From contig CP120722.1 of assembly GCA_029719485.1 (NCBI GenBank), positions 2,666,001 to 2,730,000 on the forward strand: a DNA stretch of 64,000 bases. Reading direction: 5' to 3'. The notes under the pieces are model-generated. The model searched no databases. It saw nothing but the letters and a program-made list of their open reading frames with translations, and was not told the origin of the DNA. The stretch is from Kiritimatiellota bacterium B12222 (GTDB lineage Bacteria > Verrucomicrobiota > Kiritimatiellia > SS1-B-03-39 > UBA6053). The position numbers and the translations under genes were made by a program. Below are positions 55,540-64,000 of this stretch, one piece after another (within the stretch, counting starts at the first letter, position 1; every line of letters starts with the position of its first letter).

Positions 55540-57048
55540 TTATGGGATCGGGTGGTATTGAAGATAAAAGAGATTTTGAAATCTTTCCTCAGGATCGTAT
55601 TTTAATTTCAACTTGAAAAAATCATCGGCCATCGGATACGCGCGTCGAAATTGTGATGGAGTTGCATGCAAACGGTAGGGGAGATACTGTCGTCCGCCTA
55701 TAGCAAGTACATCATCAAGGAGCGCTTGGCTGAATTTTTTCATCTTTGTTTCGGCTTCCGGGCTTCGTTCCTGAACAAAAAGCAATACAAATGACGTCAT
55801 GGCTTGGTCGGCATACCTCAAAAAGGTGTCGTTATCCTCTTCCACATGTCGAATGGTTACATTTAGCAATTCAGGTTGATCGCGCAAAACAAGTTCGCGT
55901 AATGACTGAATAAAGGTCCCTATTTGTTCAGGAGGGATGAAATATTCATGTAACACATCGGTACTTTCTGCAGAAAAATTTTGAAAAACAGCACTGGGTT
56001 CATTTAGAAGCTGATTCCGGGATACGGCTCCTTGATTTAGGCGTGGTTCCCATTGGGTTTCTGCCTTCCACCTCAAATTTTTTCCATACGTATTTGCTTC
56101 CGATCCTCGGAAAACATTTCTGCGTAACTTCCGAAACTCGGAATCTTTTAAATCGGGGATCTCGGTAAGGGTACTTGGGGTGTAGACATTCAACAGGACT
56201 TCCTCGAGCAGATGATCTGGTGATATATTCATGCGCCCAAACATAAACTGAATCTCAGGATCCTCTTGGGTCAATTGCTGGAATTTTTCTGGAAATTCTG
56301 CCGTAGGGACAAGATATTGGGTTCGTGCTAACATTTGATTAGGAACTGTTTGCACTTGTACATCGATAATGATGCCTAAAAGACCATACCCGCCGAGTGC
56401 TAGCGAAAAAAGTTCGGAGTTCTGTTCCCGGCTACATTCTTTGATTTCGCCATTTGCGAGCATGAGACGAAAGGACTTTACTGTAGAAGCAATGGGGGGA
56501 CGACCTGCTTGCCAACCGTGGCAATTGACACTGATGGATCCACCTATTGTAAAAGAACTATTGGATTGCATGACTTCTATGGACCGTCCGTAGCGATGGA
56601 GATAAGGCAGAATATCCTCCCATTTGGCACCTGCTTGAACCCATAAAATATGTGTCTCAGGATCGTAGTCCATTTGATTGAGTTTCAGCATATCGACAAC
56701 GATTCCTCCGGGATAAAGCGTATGTCCTCCCATGCTATGACGAGCACCCGCAATACTTACTTTACGGTTTTCAGCTCTTGCGTGTTTAAGTACGTCGGCA
56801 AGTTCTTCTTCTGGAGATGCAGAAGAGAGAGACGGTTGCCAGAGATGATCAATTTCCACCGTATCCAGCCGGCTGGCATCTTCTAAAAAGCCCTGAGCTG
56901 GAGACGGCGCATCATGCTGGTCATGTAGATGGGTCCATAACAAATGCAGCCCAGGCCGCCCGCCCCAAAAGAGTGCAATGAGGAGGAGAAAGAGAATGAG
57001 GTACCTTTTAGAAGGCTTCCTGATATGAATCCACTTTAGTTTGCGCAT
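55540..57048 (-). CDS. FAD-linked oxidase, sugar-lactone oxidase type, membrane-anchored
   Basis: 502 residues from the ATG at 57048, which has GAAGGA upstream; a longer frame opens at 57084. An N-terminal transmembrane anchor is near residues 15-35 (LILFLLLIALFWG). The FAD-binding domain (type 4) runs from about 65 to 240, with KVSIAGARHSMGGHTLYPGGIVVDM and SIEVMQSNSSFTIGGSISVNCHGW. The His in GARHSMGG may take part in covalent flavin binding. The C-terminal part, including the FKLKLKYDPEERFQNLFY ending, fits the D-arabinono-lactone/gulonolactone oxidase group. The substrate is unknown. Confidence 0.82.
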   Translation of the reverse strand: MRKLKWIHIRKPSKRYLILFLLLIALFWGGRPGLHLLWTHLHDQHDAPSPAQGFLEDASRLDTVEIDHLWQPSLSSASPEEELADVLKHARAENRKVSIAGARHSMGGHTLYPGGIVVDMLKLNQMDYDPETHILWVQAGAKWEDILPYLHRYGRSIEVMQSNSSFTIGGSISVNCHGWQAGRPPIASTVKSFRLMLANGEIKECSREQNSELFSLALGGYGLLGIIIDVQVQTVPNQMLARTQYLVPTAEFPEKFQQLTQEDPEIQFMFGRMNISPDHLLEEVLLNVYTPSTLTEIPDLKDSEFRKLRRNVFRGSEANTYGKNLRWKAETQWEPRLNQGAVSRNQLLNEPSAVFQNFSAESTDVLHEYFIPPEQIGTFIQSLRELVLRDQPELLNVTIRHVEEDNDTFLRYADQAMTSFVLLFVQERSPEAETKMKKFSQALLDDVLAIGGRQYLPYRLHATPSQFRRAYPMADDFFKLKLKYDPEERFQNLFYLQYHPIP

Positions 57049-57171
57049 AGATCCTTCATGGTGAAACCGAGGATGGACAGTCAATCACAGGGGGGGCTAA
57101 ACATCAATACTCCGCACGCTAAGCCCTCCGTTGAATTCCATGGCTTCATCGATTAAAATGAAGGTCGCTTT

Positions 57172-60100
57172 TTACTTTAAAGACGTAGGGGAGACCAATC
57201 GTTGGAACTGTGGCCAATGACGGATATCGACCAAACGGGGGTCTTGTGCAAGTTGATTGCGACTTTTGACCGGATCTAATTGCACTGCTCTCACCATGTG
57301 ACCCACCATATCCTGATATCGTTTTTGCGAGAGGGCAATGACCGCTAAATCAATTTCAGCTCGAGCGTCAGTGGGGTCTACTTCGGCCCATTTTTCAACA
57401 GCTTTTTGGTAGTATTCTTCATTCTCCAGCTGTTGCATGATGGCCGCCATATGAATATAAAAATCCACATGGAGTCCGGGTAGTTGTAATAACAACTCGG
57501 CCATCTCTTCGACTTCCTCTTGATCCTCAAACTGTCCTGCAATTTGCATGATCTGAACCACCGTATTGCCAGAGAGTTCTTGATCGAGTTTTTGATGTAA
57601 TCCAGACCGGGTCTCCTCGAGCTCTTGAAGTTTTTGGAGGGATATTTTAAAGTTCACCAACTGACGATTGGTGGGGTCGTGAGGGGTAAAGTCATTTAGG
57701 ATTTGCTCAGCTTTCTTGAAATTGCCAATGCGCATGTACATGTCACCAGCCCTAAATGCGGCTTCGGGGTTCGCAGGATAAAACCGTTGCGCTTGATCCA
57801 TGGCTCGTTCTGCTTCATCGAACTTTCCACGCGAAAAATAATTCCACGCTTGTGACATACGCAATTTTGAAAAACTTTTACGCACCGGCAAGTCGCGTTG
57901 AAAGCCATTGCGTTCATGGGGGAGGGTTTTCCAGGATTGAAAGAGATGTTCTTCGTACCACTCCCAAAATGCAAAATCTTGGTCGATTTCTTTTTGGGTT
58001 AATGCGCGAGGAGTGGGTTCAATTTTAGAAATCAACCCATGAGGGCGTTGGTGAAAAATCATCCACTCAATTTGGATGGCTTCTTCGATATAGAAACTGT
58101 GTTGTGCTTGGTTCTGCTCGAAGATTTGCTTCACGAGAATAGAGTTGATCTCATGAACCTCGTTTGAGCCTGTCACCGATAAGTTTTCACCTCCACCCAT
58201 TAAGGCATAAAAAGCTTCGGGATGGAAAAGGCGTAAACTATTTCCGTAGTCGAGAAAGGCTTGATTGCCATTGACCAAATCCGGCACAAAAATTTGATCC
58301 CCATACAGATCACGTATGGTGGTTTGATAGGTCGGGTCTGCGAGTGCTGTTTGAGTGATGAGATAAATATCTTCGCGACACTCGGCACTAAAAATCATGT
58401 AAGTGGGAACGAAACGTCCGGGATCCGTTCCTCCGAACAGAATCGCATTTTGATCCATTTCAGGTGGATAATCCCAGTCAGGTAAAGGGCGGTGAAGGTA
58501 GCGTAATTGCGCTTGTTGCTCTTCCGCGGACAGCATTCGAAATGCGGCCATGGTGACCGCTTCCTTGATCACTCTTTTTTCTGGGGTCGATAAATCCAGT
58601 TGTGAGAATACGCTCTGTTTAAATTCAGAAAAAGGGAGCGGGTGGGAAGGAGCTGTCTGAATCAATTGTTCTTGTTTATCTGAGGGGAACGCTCTGTCGG
58701 AAAGGTAGTCAAGTGCCCACGAATTGAGCAGGGCTTGGGGGTCTTTATGGTGAGCCAATTCATCTAACAAAATTCCATGGGCACCTTTCAGTTGATAGAA
58801 ACCATATTGCCAGCCGTAATCATGGTTGTGTAAATTTGATGTGCCGAGTTGTTCGATATGGCGAAAATCCTTTGCATCTTTGTGCAAGGGGAATGCGATG
58901 AACAGCGCACAGAAAAATACGGAACAAATCGTAAGTACCTGCGGTTTGGGCAAGATGGCATACAACAATAAACTCATAATGGCCGCTCCCATGGCCATCC
59001 AAACGGCAAACAACACGTGAGCTTGAACATACTGTACCCGTTTCACCCAGAGATCATTGTGGTTCAATTCGGGCCACTGAATGGTGAGGAAGACCAGAGT
59101 CACAAAAAACATCGCGACCATCGAACTTATAAACCAGCCCCGACTTTCTCTTGGCCACAATTGAAAACAAAAGAGAGGAATCAGGCCCATCAAAGCCAAG
59201 GGAATGACTTTTTCAGCTGGAGGGGCTCGCGTCGGATCATCAGCTTCGAGAGGGAGCTCCCAACTGAATTGATTCGCCATGGAATATTTCCAATTCGTAT
59301 CATAAAAGAAACTTCCGAGCATGCGGAAAAAGAGGGTGCGGCTTACGTAGGCCCGGGTAATGATGTTTTGTGCGTCTGGATCATCAGTAACTTCAGGTTG
59401 AGGGGCTGTGATGGTTTTGAAGATTTGTTTAAAGTTTTCTGCCACGCTGAATTTGGCATATTGACCGCGGGTGAGGGCATGTTTAAATCCTTCGGCGGTT
59501 CGTGCATTACCCCAATTCATGGGAGGATTTTGGTCTGAAGCCAAAGGCATGTACAAATGAAAAGAAAGACCCAGTACGCCCATTCCCACAAGGCACAGCA
59601 GTTGTTTCCAAGAACGGAAGATTCCTTTTCCACATAAAGCTATTGTGGTTAAATAGAGGAGAACAGGTCCGCACAGGATAACGAAAAACTTTTGCGCCTG
59701 AGCATCATTGAGATGGTGATATTGTTGGGCTTTGAGTAGGCAGAAACCTAATGCCCCAAGACCTGCTAAAAACAGTCCGTCTTTGAGTAGATGTTTATTT
59801 TGGGCAACGGCCACTCCTGAAATCAGAAAAAATACCAGAAAGAGCAGGCTTTGGTGATTGGTTAAGCCTAAAGCGAAGAGAAAGGCTGTAAGGTAGAGGA
59901 GTTTATCTTGTGGGCTGTGAATATACCACAGAACCATAAGGAGCAGAGAGGAGAGGAAAAAAGCATTGAGGCTGTAGACTTCAACAATGACGGACTGAGA
60001 CCACATCAGTGGACTGAAGGCCAGCAACAGCCCACCCGCCGTAGCAATAAGAAGGTCAAACCCACTTCGCGTAATATCTGAAGCCAATGCGTTTTGTTGC

Positions 60101-60825
60101 AGCGCTTTTTGTAAGATCCAACGGATAGAAAAGGAGATGGCAAACAGGACCACACATCCACAAAGAGCTAAGGGGAAAACAAAGGAAAGTTGTGGGGTGA
60201 TCAACCAGTACCAGGCATAGATCCAACTGAGGCTGGCTGCCAAAAATCCCATGAAATAATGCCCCAGATCCCCCACTTGAGGGCAGGATTTTTGCCAATG
60301 AAATCTTGGGCATTGAGGCGTCACTCCCTGCAGAAGGAGCAAGCTGAAAAACAGAAAGGAGAGGGTGCCACCTAGAAGACTTCCCCAACGAGGACTGAAA
60401 TGAATGAGGCAGAAAAGGAGGAGGGCGAAGGCGCCCCCTTTGCATTCCGCAATGATGAGTTGCTGTAGAGAAGGTGTAGGTGTTGGGGTAGGGGAAGAGA
60501 GTCCAGTACAAAGTTTTCGAATACATACGGCCACGCCACCGCAGGCCAAGCTGCCAAAAAACGCACTCATCCAGGCAATGGGCCAGGCTGGATTGGGATA
60601 TCCCCGAAAAGAAACGAAGTTAAAAACCCATTGAAAGAACCAAGCCAAAAAGGTCCAAATGGGATATCCCGGTGGATGGGGCACCCCTAAGTAATCCGCA
60701 GCAACGGCTAATTCGCCCGCATCCTCCAAGGTAATACTCGAAGGCAGGCAATAGGTGTAAACCCCCAAGGCCACCACAAATGTGAGCAGAAAGGTGAGAC
60801 CATCTCTGCGCGACCAGAAGTTCAT
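57172..60825 (-). CDS. DUF2723 membrane protein with C-terminal TPR repeats
   Basis: 1217 residues from the ATG at 60825. The N-terminus, ITLEDAGELAVAADYLGVPH followed by PPGYPIW, is the DUF2723 signature, related to GT-C glycosyltransferases; Glu and Asp in the first loop suit a catalytic role. More than ten transmembrane helices extend to about residue 660. The rest is soluble, with TPR-like helices near 1010-1200 (AWNYFSRGKFDEAERAMDQA, AAFRAGDMYMRIGNFKKAEQIL). It probably transfers a sugar from a lipid carrier to protein or lipid. A start at 60870 would overlap the small upstream gene. Confidence 0.82.
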   Translation of the reverse strand: MNFWSRRDGLTFLLTFVVALGVYTYCLPSSITLEDAGELAVAADYLGVPHPPGYPIWTFLAWFFQWVFNFVSFRGYPNPAWPIAWMSAFFGSLACGGVAVCIRKLCTGLSSPTPTPTPSLQQLIIAECKGGAFALLLFCLIHFSPRWGSLLGGTLSFLFFSLLLLQGVTPQCPRFHWQKSCPQVGDLGHYFMGFLAASLSWIYAWYWLITPQLSFVFPLALCGCVVLFAISFSIRWILQKALQQNALASDITRSGFDLLIATAGGLLLAFSPLMWSQSVIVEVYSLNAFFLSSLLLMVLWYIHSPQDKLLYLTAFLFALGLTNHQSLLFLVFFLISGVAVAQNKHLLKDGLFLAGLGALGFCLLKAQQYHHLNDAQAQKFFVILCGPVLLYLTTIALCGKGIFRSWKQLLCLVGMGVLGLSFHLYMPLASDQNPPMNWGNARTAEGFKHALTRGQYAKFSVAENFKQIFKTITAPQPEVTDDPDAQNIITRAYVSRTLFFRMLGSFFYDTNWKYSMANQFSWELPLEADDPTRAPPAEKVIPLALMGLIPLFCFQLWPRESRGWFISSMVAMFFVTLVFLTIQWPELNHNDLWVKRVQYVQAHVLFAVWMAMGAAIMSLLLYAILPKPQVLTICSVFFCALFIAFPLHKDAKDFRHIEQLGTSNLHNHDYGWQYGFYQLKGAHGILLDELAHHKDPQALLNSWALDYLSDRAFPSDKQEQLIQTAPSHPLPFSEFKQSVFSQLDLSTPEKRVIKEAVTMAAFRMLSAEEQQAQLRYLHRPLPDWDYPPEMDQNAILFGGTDPGRFVPTYMIFSAECREDIYLITQTALADPTYQTTIRDLYGDQIFVPDLVNGNQAFLDYGNSLRLFHPEAFYALMGGGENLSVTGSNEVHEINSILVKQIFEQNQAQHSFYIEEAIQIEWMIFHQRPHGLISKIEPTPRALTQKEIDQDFAFWEWYEEHLFQSWKTLPHERNGFQRDLPVRKSFSKLRMSQAWNYFSRGKFDEAERAMDQAQRFYPANPEAAFRAGDMYMRIGNFKKAEQILNDFTPHDPTNRQLVNFKISLQKLQELEETRSGLHQKLDQELSGNTVVQIMQIAGQFEDQEEVEEMAELLLQLPGLHVDFYIHMAAIMQQLENEEYYQKAVEKWAEVDPTDARAEIDLAVIALSQKRYQDMVGHMVRAVQLDPVKSRNQLAQDPRLVDIRHWPQFQRLVSPTSLK

Positions 60826-60841
60826 AAATTTGGGCCTAGGT

Positions 60842-61030
60842 TTATTTTTGGCCCATATAACGAATACCACGCACTACCGTGAGTGCAGATGCCACGAAAA
60901 TGGCGCCCCATCCGAGTATCGCAGGTTTGGATAATTCCGAAGCGTGAAGCTTGAGGTAGAATCCACTCCAAAAGGTAAGTACGAATGCAATGAGGGTAAT
61001 AAGGGCAAATAAAAGTTTTTGTTTATTCAT
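60842..61030 (-). CDS. Small two-helix membrane protein
   Basis: 62 residues from an ATG at 61030, with a clear AGGAG site. Two hydrophobic stretches (LFALITLIAFVLTFWSGFYL and AILGWGAIFVASALTVVRGI) are separated by KLHASELSKP. No family recognised. It lies 16 bases after the guaA stop codon and 16 bases before the DUF2723 gene start, so it is probably co-transcribed with both. Frames opening further upstream would overlap guaA. Confidence 0.7.
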   Translation of the reverse strand: MNKQKLLFALITLIAFVLTFWSGFYLKLHASELSKPAILGWGAIFVASALTVVRGIRYMGQK

Positions 61031-61046
61031 ATGTGGTCTCCTGGAA

Positions 61047-62561
61047 TTATTCCCACTCGATACTGGCGGGTGGTTTAGTGGAGATATCAAACAGAACCCG
61101 ATTAACGCCTTTGACGCCATTGAGAATTTTATTCGAGATTTCACGAAGAATGGGATAAGGAATTTCCACCCAATCGGCCGTCATCGCATCTTCGCTGATG
61201 ACTGCACGCAAGCTGATAGGATATTCATATGCCCGCACATCGCCTTTTACTCCTACAGATTTTGAAGGTAAAATGGTGGTACAGGCCTGCCAAATTTTGT
61301 CATACCATCCGCTGCTTTGCAAGGTAGAGATAAAAATGTGATCTGCTTCACGAAGAATATCCAGTTTTTCACGAGTGATCAAACCGGGGCAACGTACAGC
61401 TAAGCCCGGGCCAGGAAAGGGATGGCGAATGAGTGCTCGTTCAGGGATGTTCATTGAACGCCCCAGTGCACGGACTTCATCTTTAAATAATTCTGCCAAA
61501 GGCTCGAGGACTTTACCTTCCGCTTTAAGTTCCATAATCCGATCTACCCGATTGTGATGGGTTTTGATACGAGAAGCACTGGAGCCACTGGTTGCACTTT
61601 CAATGACATCTGGATAGAGCGTGCCTTGAGCAAAAAGTTGGATGTCTCCCGCATGACTAAAGAAGACATCGAGAAACATATTGCCAATGATTTTTCGTTT
61701 GGTTTCCGGATCCGATTCACCTTCTAAAGCATTGAGAAAACGGTCGGCAGCATGCACGGTATCAATTTCAACCCCCACTTCTTTGAATTGCGCTTCCACT
61801 TCTTCGACTTCATTTTTGCGAAGCAATCCGTTGTCGACAAAGATGGGGTGAATTTTTACGCCCGCTTTATGAAGTAATACGGCCAAAACGGTACTATCAA
61901 CACCACCGGACACACCGCAAACCACTTCTCGATCGCCTACTTCTTCGACAATTTCGCGTAAAATTTCTTTTTTAAACGCTTCGACATCGAATTCGGGTTT
62001 CGTATCGAGACATTCCAGAAAGTTCTGTAACACTTTTTTGCCGTCATGACTATGGGTCACTTCGGGGTGGAACTGAATACCAAACCAATTTTCTTTAAAT
62101 TGTAAGCTAACAGGTTGACCGTCTTCATTCCGGGCTAAAATTTTAGCGCCAGGGGGGAGGGTCGCCACCGTATCACTATGGCTCATCCAAATTTGCGAGT
62201 TTTCGATTACATCGGTAAAGAGGGTATTATCGTCTTCGATGCGAAGTTTAGCGGGACCGTATTCACTGGTGGTTCCCGGTTTCAAGTTGCCGCCAAACTT
62301 TTGATTCAAAAGTTGCATTCCGTAACAGACACCCAGTACAGGTAAGTTCAAGGAGGTCAAGTAGTCGAAATCAACGTCCGGTGCATCGTCATCCGTGACT
62401 GAGCTGGGACCACCGGAGAGAATCACTCCGGAGAGACCTTGCAAGGTCGGTAACGTTTCAGGGGCATAGAGTTTGGCGTAATAACCCAGCTCCCGAACCC
62501 GTCGGACAATTAATTGTGAATACTGAGATCCGTAATCTAAAACGGCGATTTGTACGTCCAT
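61047..62561 (-). CDS. guaA: GMP synthase (glutamine-hydrolysing)
   Basis: Aminates XMP to GMP; 504 residues. The class I amidotransferase domain has the catalytic Cys in VLGVCYGMQLL (near residue 80) and HPEVTHS. The ATP pyrophosphatase domain has the PP-loop GVSGGVDSTV near 219. The dimerisation domain includes RHPFPGPGLAVR and ends SIEWE. It follows guaB with a 27-base gap, forming the usual guaBA operon. Confidence 0.97.
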   Translation of the reverse strand: MDVQIAVLDYGSQYSQLIVRRVRELGYYAKLYAPETLPTLQGLSGVILSGGPSSVTDDDAPDVDFDYLTSLNLPVLGVCYGMQLLNQKFGGNLKPGTTSEYGPAKLRIEDDNTLFTDVIENSQIWMSHSDTVATLPPGAKILARNEDGQPVSLQFKENWFGIQFHPEVTHSHDGKKVLQNFLECLDTKPEFDVEAFKKEILREIVEEVGDREVVCGVSGGVDSTVLAVLLHKAGVKIHPIFVDNGLLRKNEVEEVEAQFKEVGVEIDTVHAADRFLNALEGESDPETKRKIIGNMFLDVFFSHAGDIQLFAQGTLYPDVIESATSGSSASRIKTHHNRVDRIMELKAEGKVLEPLAELFKDEVRALGRSMNIPERALIRHPFPGPGLAVRCPGLITREKLDILREADHIFISTLQSSGWYDKIWQACTTILPSKSVGVKGDVRAYEYPISLRAVISEDAMTADWVEIPYPILREISNKILNGVKGVNRVLFDISTKPPASIEWE

Positions 62562-62588
62562 GAAAATACCTACTTAAGAAATGTGTGA

Positions 62589-64000
62589 TTAAGAAGCGCT
62601 GTAATTTACAGGTTCTTCGGTCATGAAAATGTCGTGGGGATGGCTTTCACGTAACCCACCAGCGGTGATGCGAACAAATTTGGCTTTTTCGCGGAGTTCT
62701 GTCAAATTGTTGGCACCTACATAGCCCATACCGGAACGAACGCCACCAATGAGTTGGAAAACTACATTTGCGAGTGATCCTTTGTAAGGGATACGGGCTT
62801 CAACGCCTTCGGGGACCAGTTTGCCGGATGAGTTTTGACCATAGCGATCGCCACTGCCTTTTTTCATGGCTCCGGTACTTCCCATACCCCGATACTCTTT
62901 ATAGTTCCGGCCTTGCATGCGCACCAACGCACCGGGACTTTCGTCTGTACCGGCAACAATCGAGCCCACCATAACCAAGTCGGCACCAGCCGCGAGGGCT
63001 TTGACGACATCACCAGAGTACCGAAGTCCGCCATCGGCAATTAAAGGAATACCGTGTTCACGACAAACCGGTGCAACCCATTGAATGGCGGTGAATTGAG
63101 GAACTCCGACTCCGGCAATTACCCGGGTAGTACAAATGGATCCTGGCCCAACCCCCACTTTGATGGCATCCGCACCTGCATCGATCAAATCTTTAGCACC
63201 TTCGGCGGTGACCACGTTACCTGCCACCAAGGTACATCCCGGGAGTGCGGCTTTCACTTCACGAATCACCCGCATGGTGGTTTCGGTATGTCCAGTAGCC
63301 GCATCAATAAATAAGGCATCGCAGCCTGCGTCTATGAGGGCTTTAGCACGGTTTAAGGCGTCGGGGCCTACACCAATCGCTCCACCTACTCGGAGATGGC
63401 CACGGGCGTCTTTAGAGGCTGATTGGTATTGGGTACTTTTTTCGATATCCGCACCTGTCATCATGCCCACCAATTTATCGTTCTCATCTACTAATGGAAG
63501 TTTTTCGATACGGTGTTTGTATAAAACGGCGCGTGCATCTTCGAGAGAAAAACCAGGTTTGCCGGTTACGACACGATCACGAGGAGTCATGACGTCTGAT
63601 ACTATGGTTTCTTCCGAAGGAACAGGGTGTCCAATATCTCGTCGGGTAATAATGCCGAGCAAGTGACCTTCGCCGTCCACTACGGGAAATCCACTTACCC
63701 CGCGGGCACCCATAATATCAATGAGTTTAGACAATTTGATGTCGGGCCCAATGGTTTGAGGATTATCAATGACAATGTTTTCGCTACGTTTCACTTTACG
63801 AATCATGGTAACCTGCTCTTCGATGGTGCAGTTACGATGAATGACGCCAAGACCACCTTCACGTGCCAAGGCGATGGCCAGACGGTCTTCGGTTACCGTA
63901 TCCATCGCTGAAGAAACCAAAGGAATATTCAGTTCGATGTCTTTGGTCAATCGTGAGCTTACATTGGCATTTGCAGGCAAAATGGCACTACGTTGAGGTA
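62589..64000 (-). CDS. guaB: IMP dehydrogenase (5' end cut by window edge)
   Basis: Oxidises IMP to XMP with NAD, the committed step to GMP; about 470 residues are visible. The frame stays open to the window edge ([21 protein letters not shown]), so the true start lies beyond it. Two CBS domains (about residues 95-205 of the visible part) carry [19 protein letters not shown]. The catalytic Cys is in [20 protein letters not shown]. The flap has [12 protein letters not shown] and RYGQ. Confidence 0.97.
   Translation of the reverse strand, partial: PQRSAILPANANVSSRLTKDIELNIPLVSSAMDTVTEDRLAIALAREGGLGVIHRNCTIEEQVTMIRKVKRSENIVIDNPQTIGPDIKLSKLIDIMGARGVSGFPVVDGEGHLLGIITRRDIGHPVPSEETIVSDVMTPRDRVVTGKPGFSLEDARAVLYKHRIEKLPLVDENDKLVGMMTGADIEKSTQYQSASKDARGHLRVGGAIGVGPDALNRAKALIDAGCDALFIDAATGHTETTMRVIREVKAALPGCTLVAGNVVTAEGAKDLIDAGADAIKVGVGPGSICTTRVIAGVGVPQFTAIQWVAPVCREHGIPLIADGGLRYSGDVVKALAAGADLVMVGSIVAGTDESPGALVRMQGRNYKEYRGMGSTGAMKKGSGDRYGQNSSGKLVPEGVEARIPYKGSLANVVFQLIGGVRSGMGYVGANNLTELREKAKFVRITAGGLRESHPHDIFMTEEPVNYSAS

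Overview
The window looks like a stretch of chromosome from a Gram-negative member of the Planctomycetes-Verrucomicrobia-Chlamydiae (PVC) group, most likely Verrucomicrobiota or a close relative such as Kiritimatiellota or Lentisphaerota. This assignment is inferred from gene content, not from a marker comparison. The clues are a mitochondrial/spd-type EF-G (HIDSGKTT P-loop), pseudopilins with a C-terminal H-X9-DG motif, PEP-CTERM-like surface proteins, a sulfatase, a MoxR/DUF58/von Willebrand A (VWA) cluster with an alpha-toroid protein, a DUF2723 membrane protein and a lysine/alanine-rich H1-like protein. MsbA-like, LptF/G-like and PBP1C proteins indicate an outer membrane with LPS. I saw no rRNA, tRNA, CRISPR array, transposase or phage gene.

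Layout. 1-7.1 kb holds housekeeping genes: a TlpA-like thioredoxin (cut by the window edge), HPr, EF-G, then a convergent gap with a large hairpin and a 69-bp tandem repeat, then trxB and an MsbA-like ABC exporter on the minus strand. 7.5-15 kb is accessory: a pseudopilin, a decayed PEP-CTERM gene end, a TetR repressor and quinone-reductase-like enzyme that share a 20-bp operator sequence, an intact PEP-CTERM protein, and a DUF1566/EF-hand protein coupled to a sulfatase. 15.2-20.6 kb is a tight six-gene lipid operon (CDP-alcohol transferase, PlsC, CdsA, two CapK/PaaK-like adenylate-forming proteins, one DedA-like membrane protein). 20.8-33.7 kb is an eight-gene operon (MoxR, DUF58, two VWA membrane proteins, a DUF4175-like giant, an alpha-toroid protein, two secreted paralogues).

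33.7-37.5 kb, minus strand, holds folD, an LptF/G permease and a flavoprotein, preceded by a conserved secreted protein with its own terminator. 37.9-46.2 kb holds a second pseudopilin and the alpha-2-macroglobulin/PBP1C pair. 46.3-53.7 kb holds panD, prfB with a programmed frameshift, trpC-trpF-trpB-yicC-gmk as one overlapping run, the H1-like protein and a DUF456 protein. 53.8-64 kb, minus strand, holds guaB (cut)-guaA-small membrane protein-DUF2723, then an FAD-linked oxidase and purF.

The strongest candidates for something undescribed are the 15.2-20.6 kb lipid operon, with two adenylate-forming proteins and a CDP-alcohol transferase carrying substituted motif residues, and the 20.8-33.7 kb MoxR/VWA/alpha-toroid operon. 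The tandem repeat and the TetR operator pair are the clearest non-coding signals.
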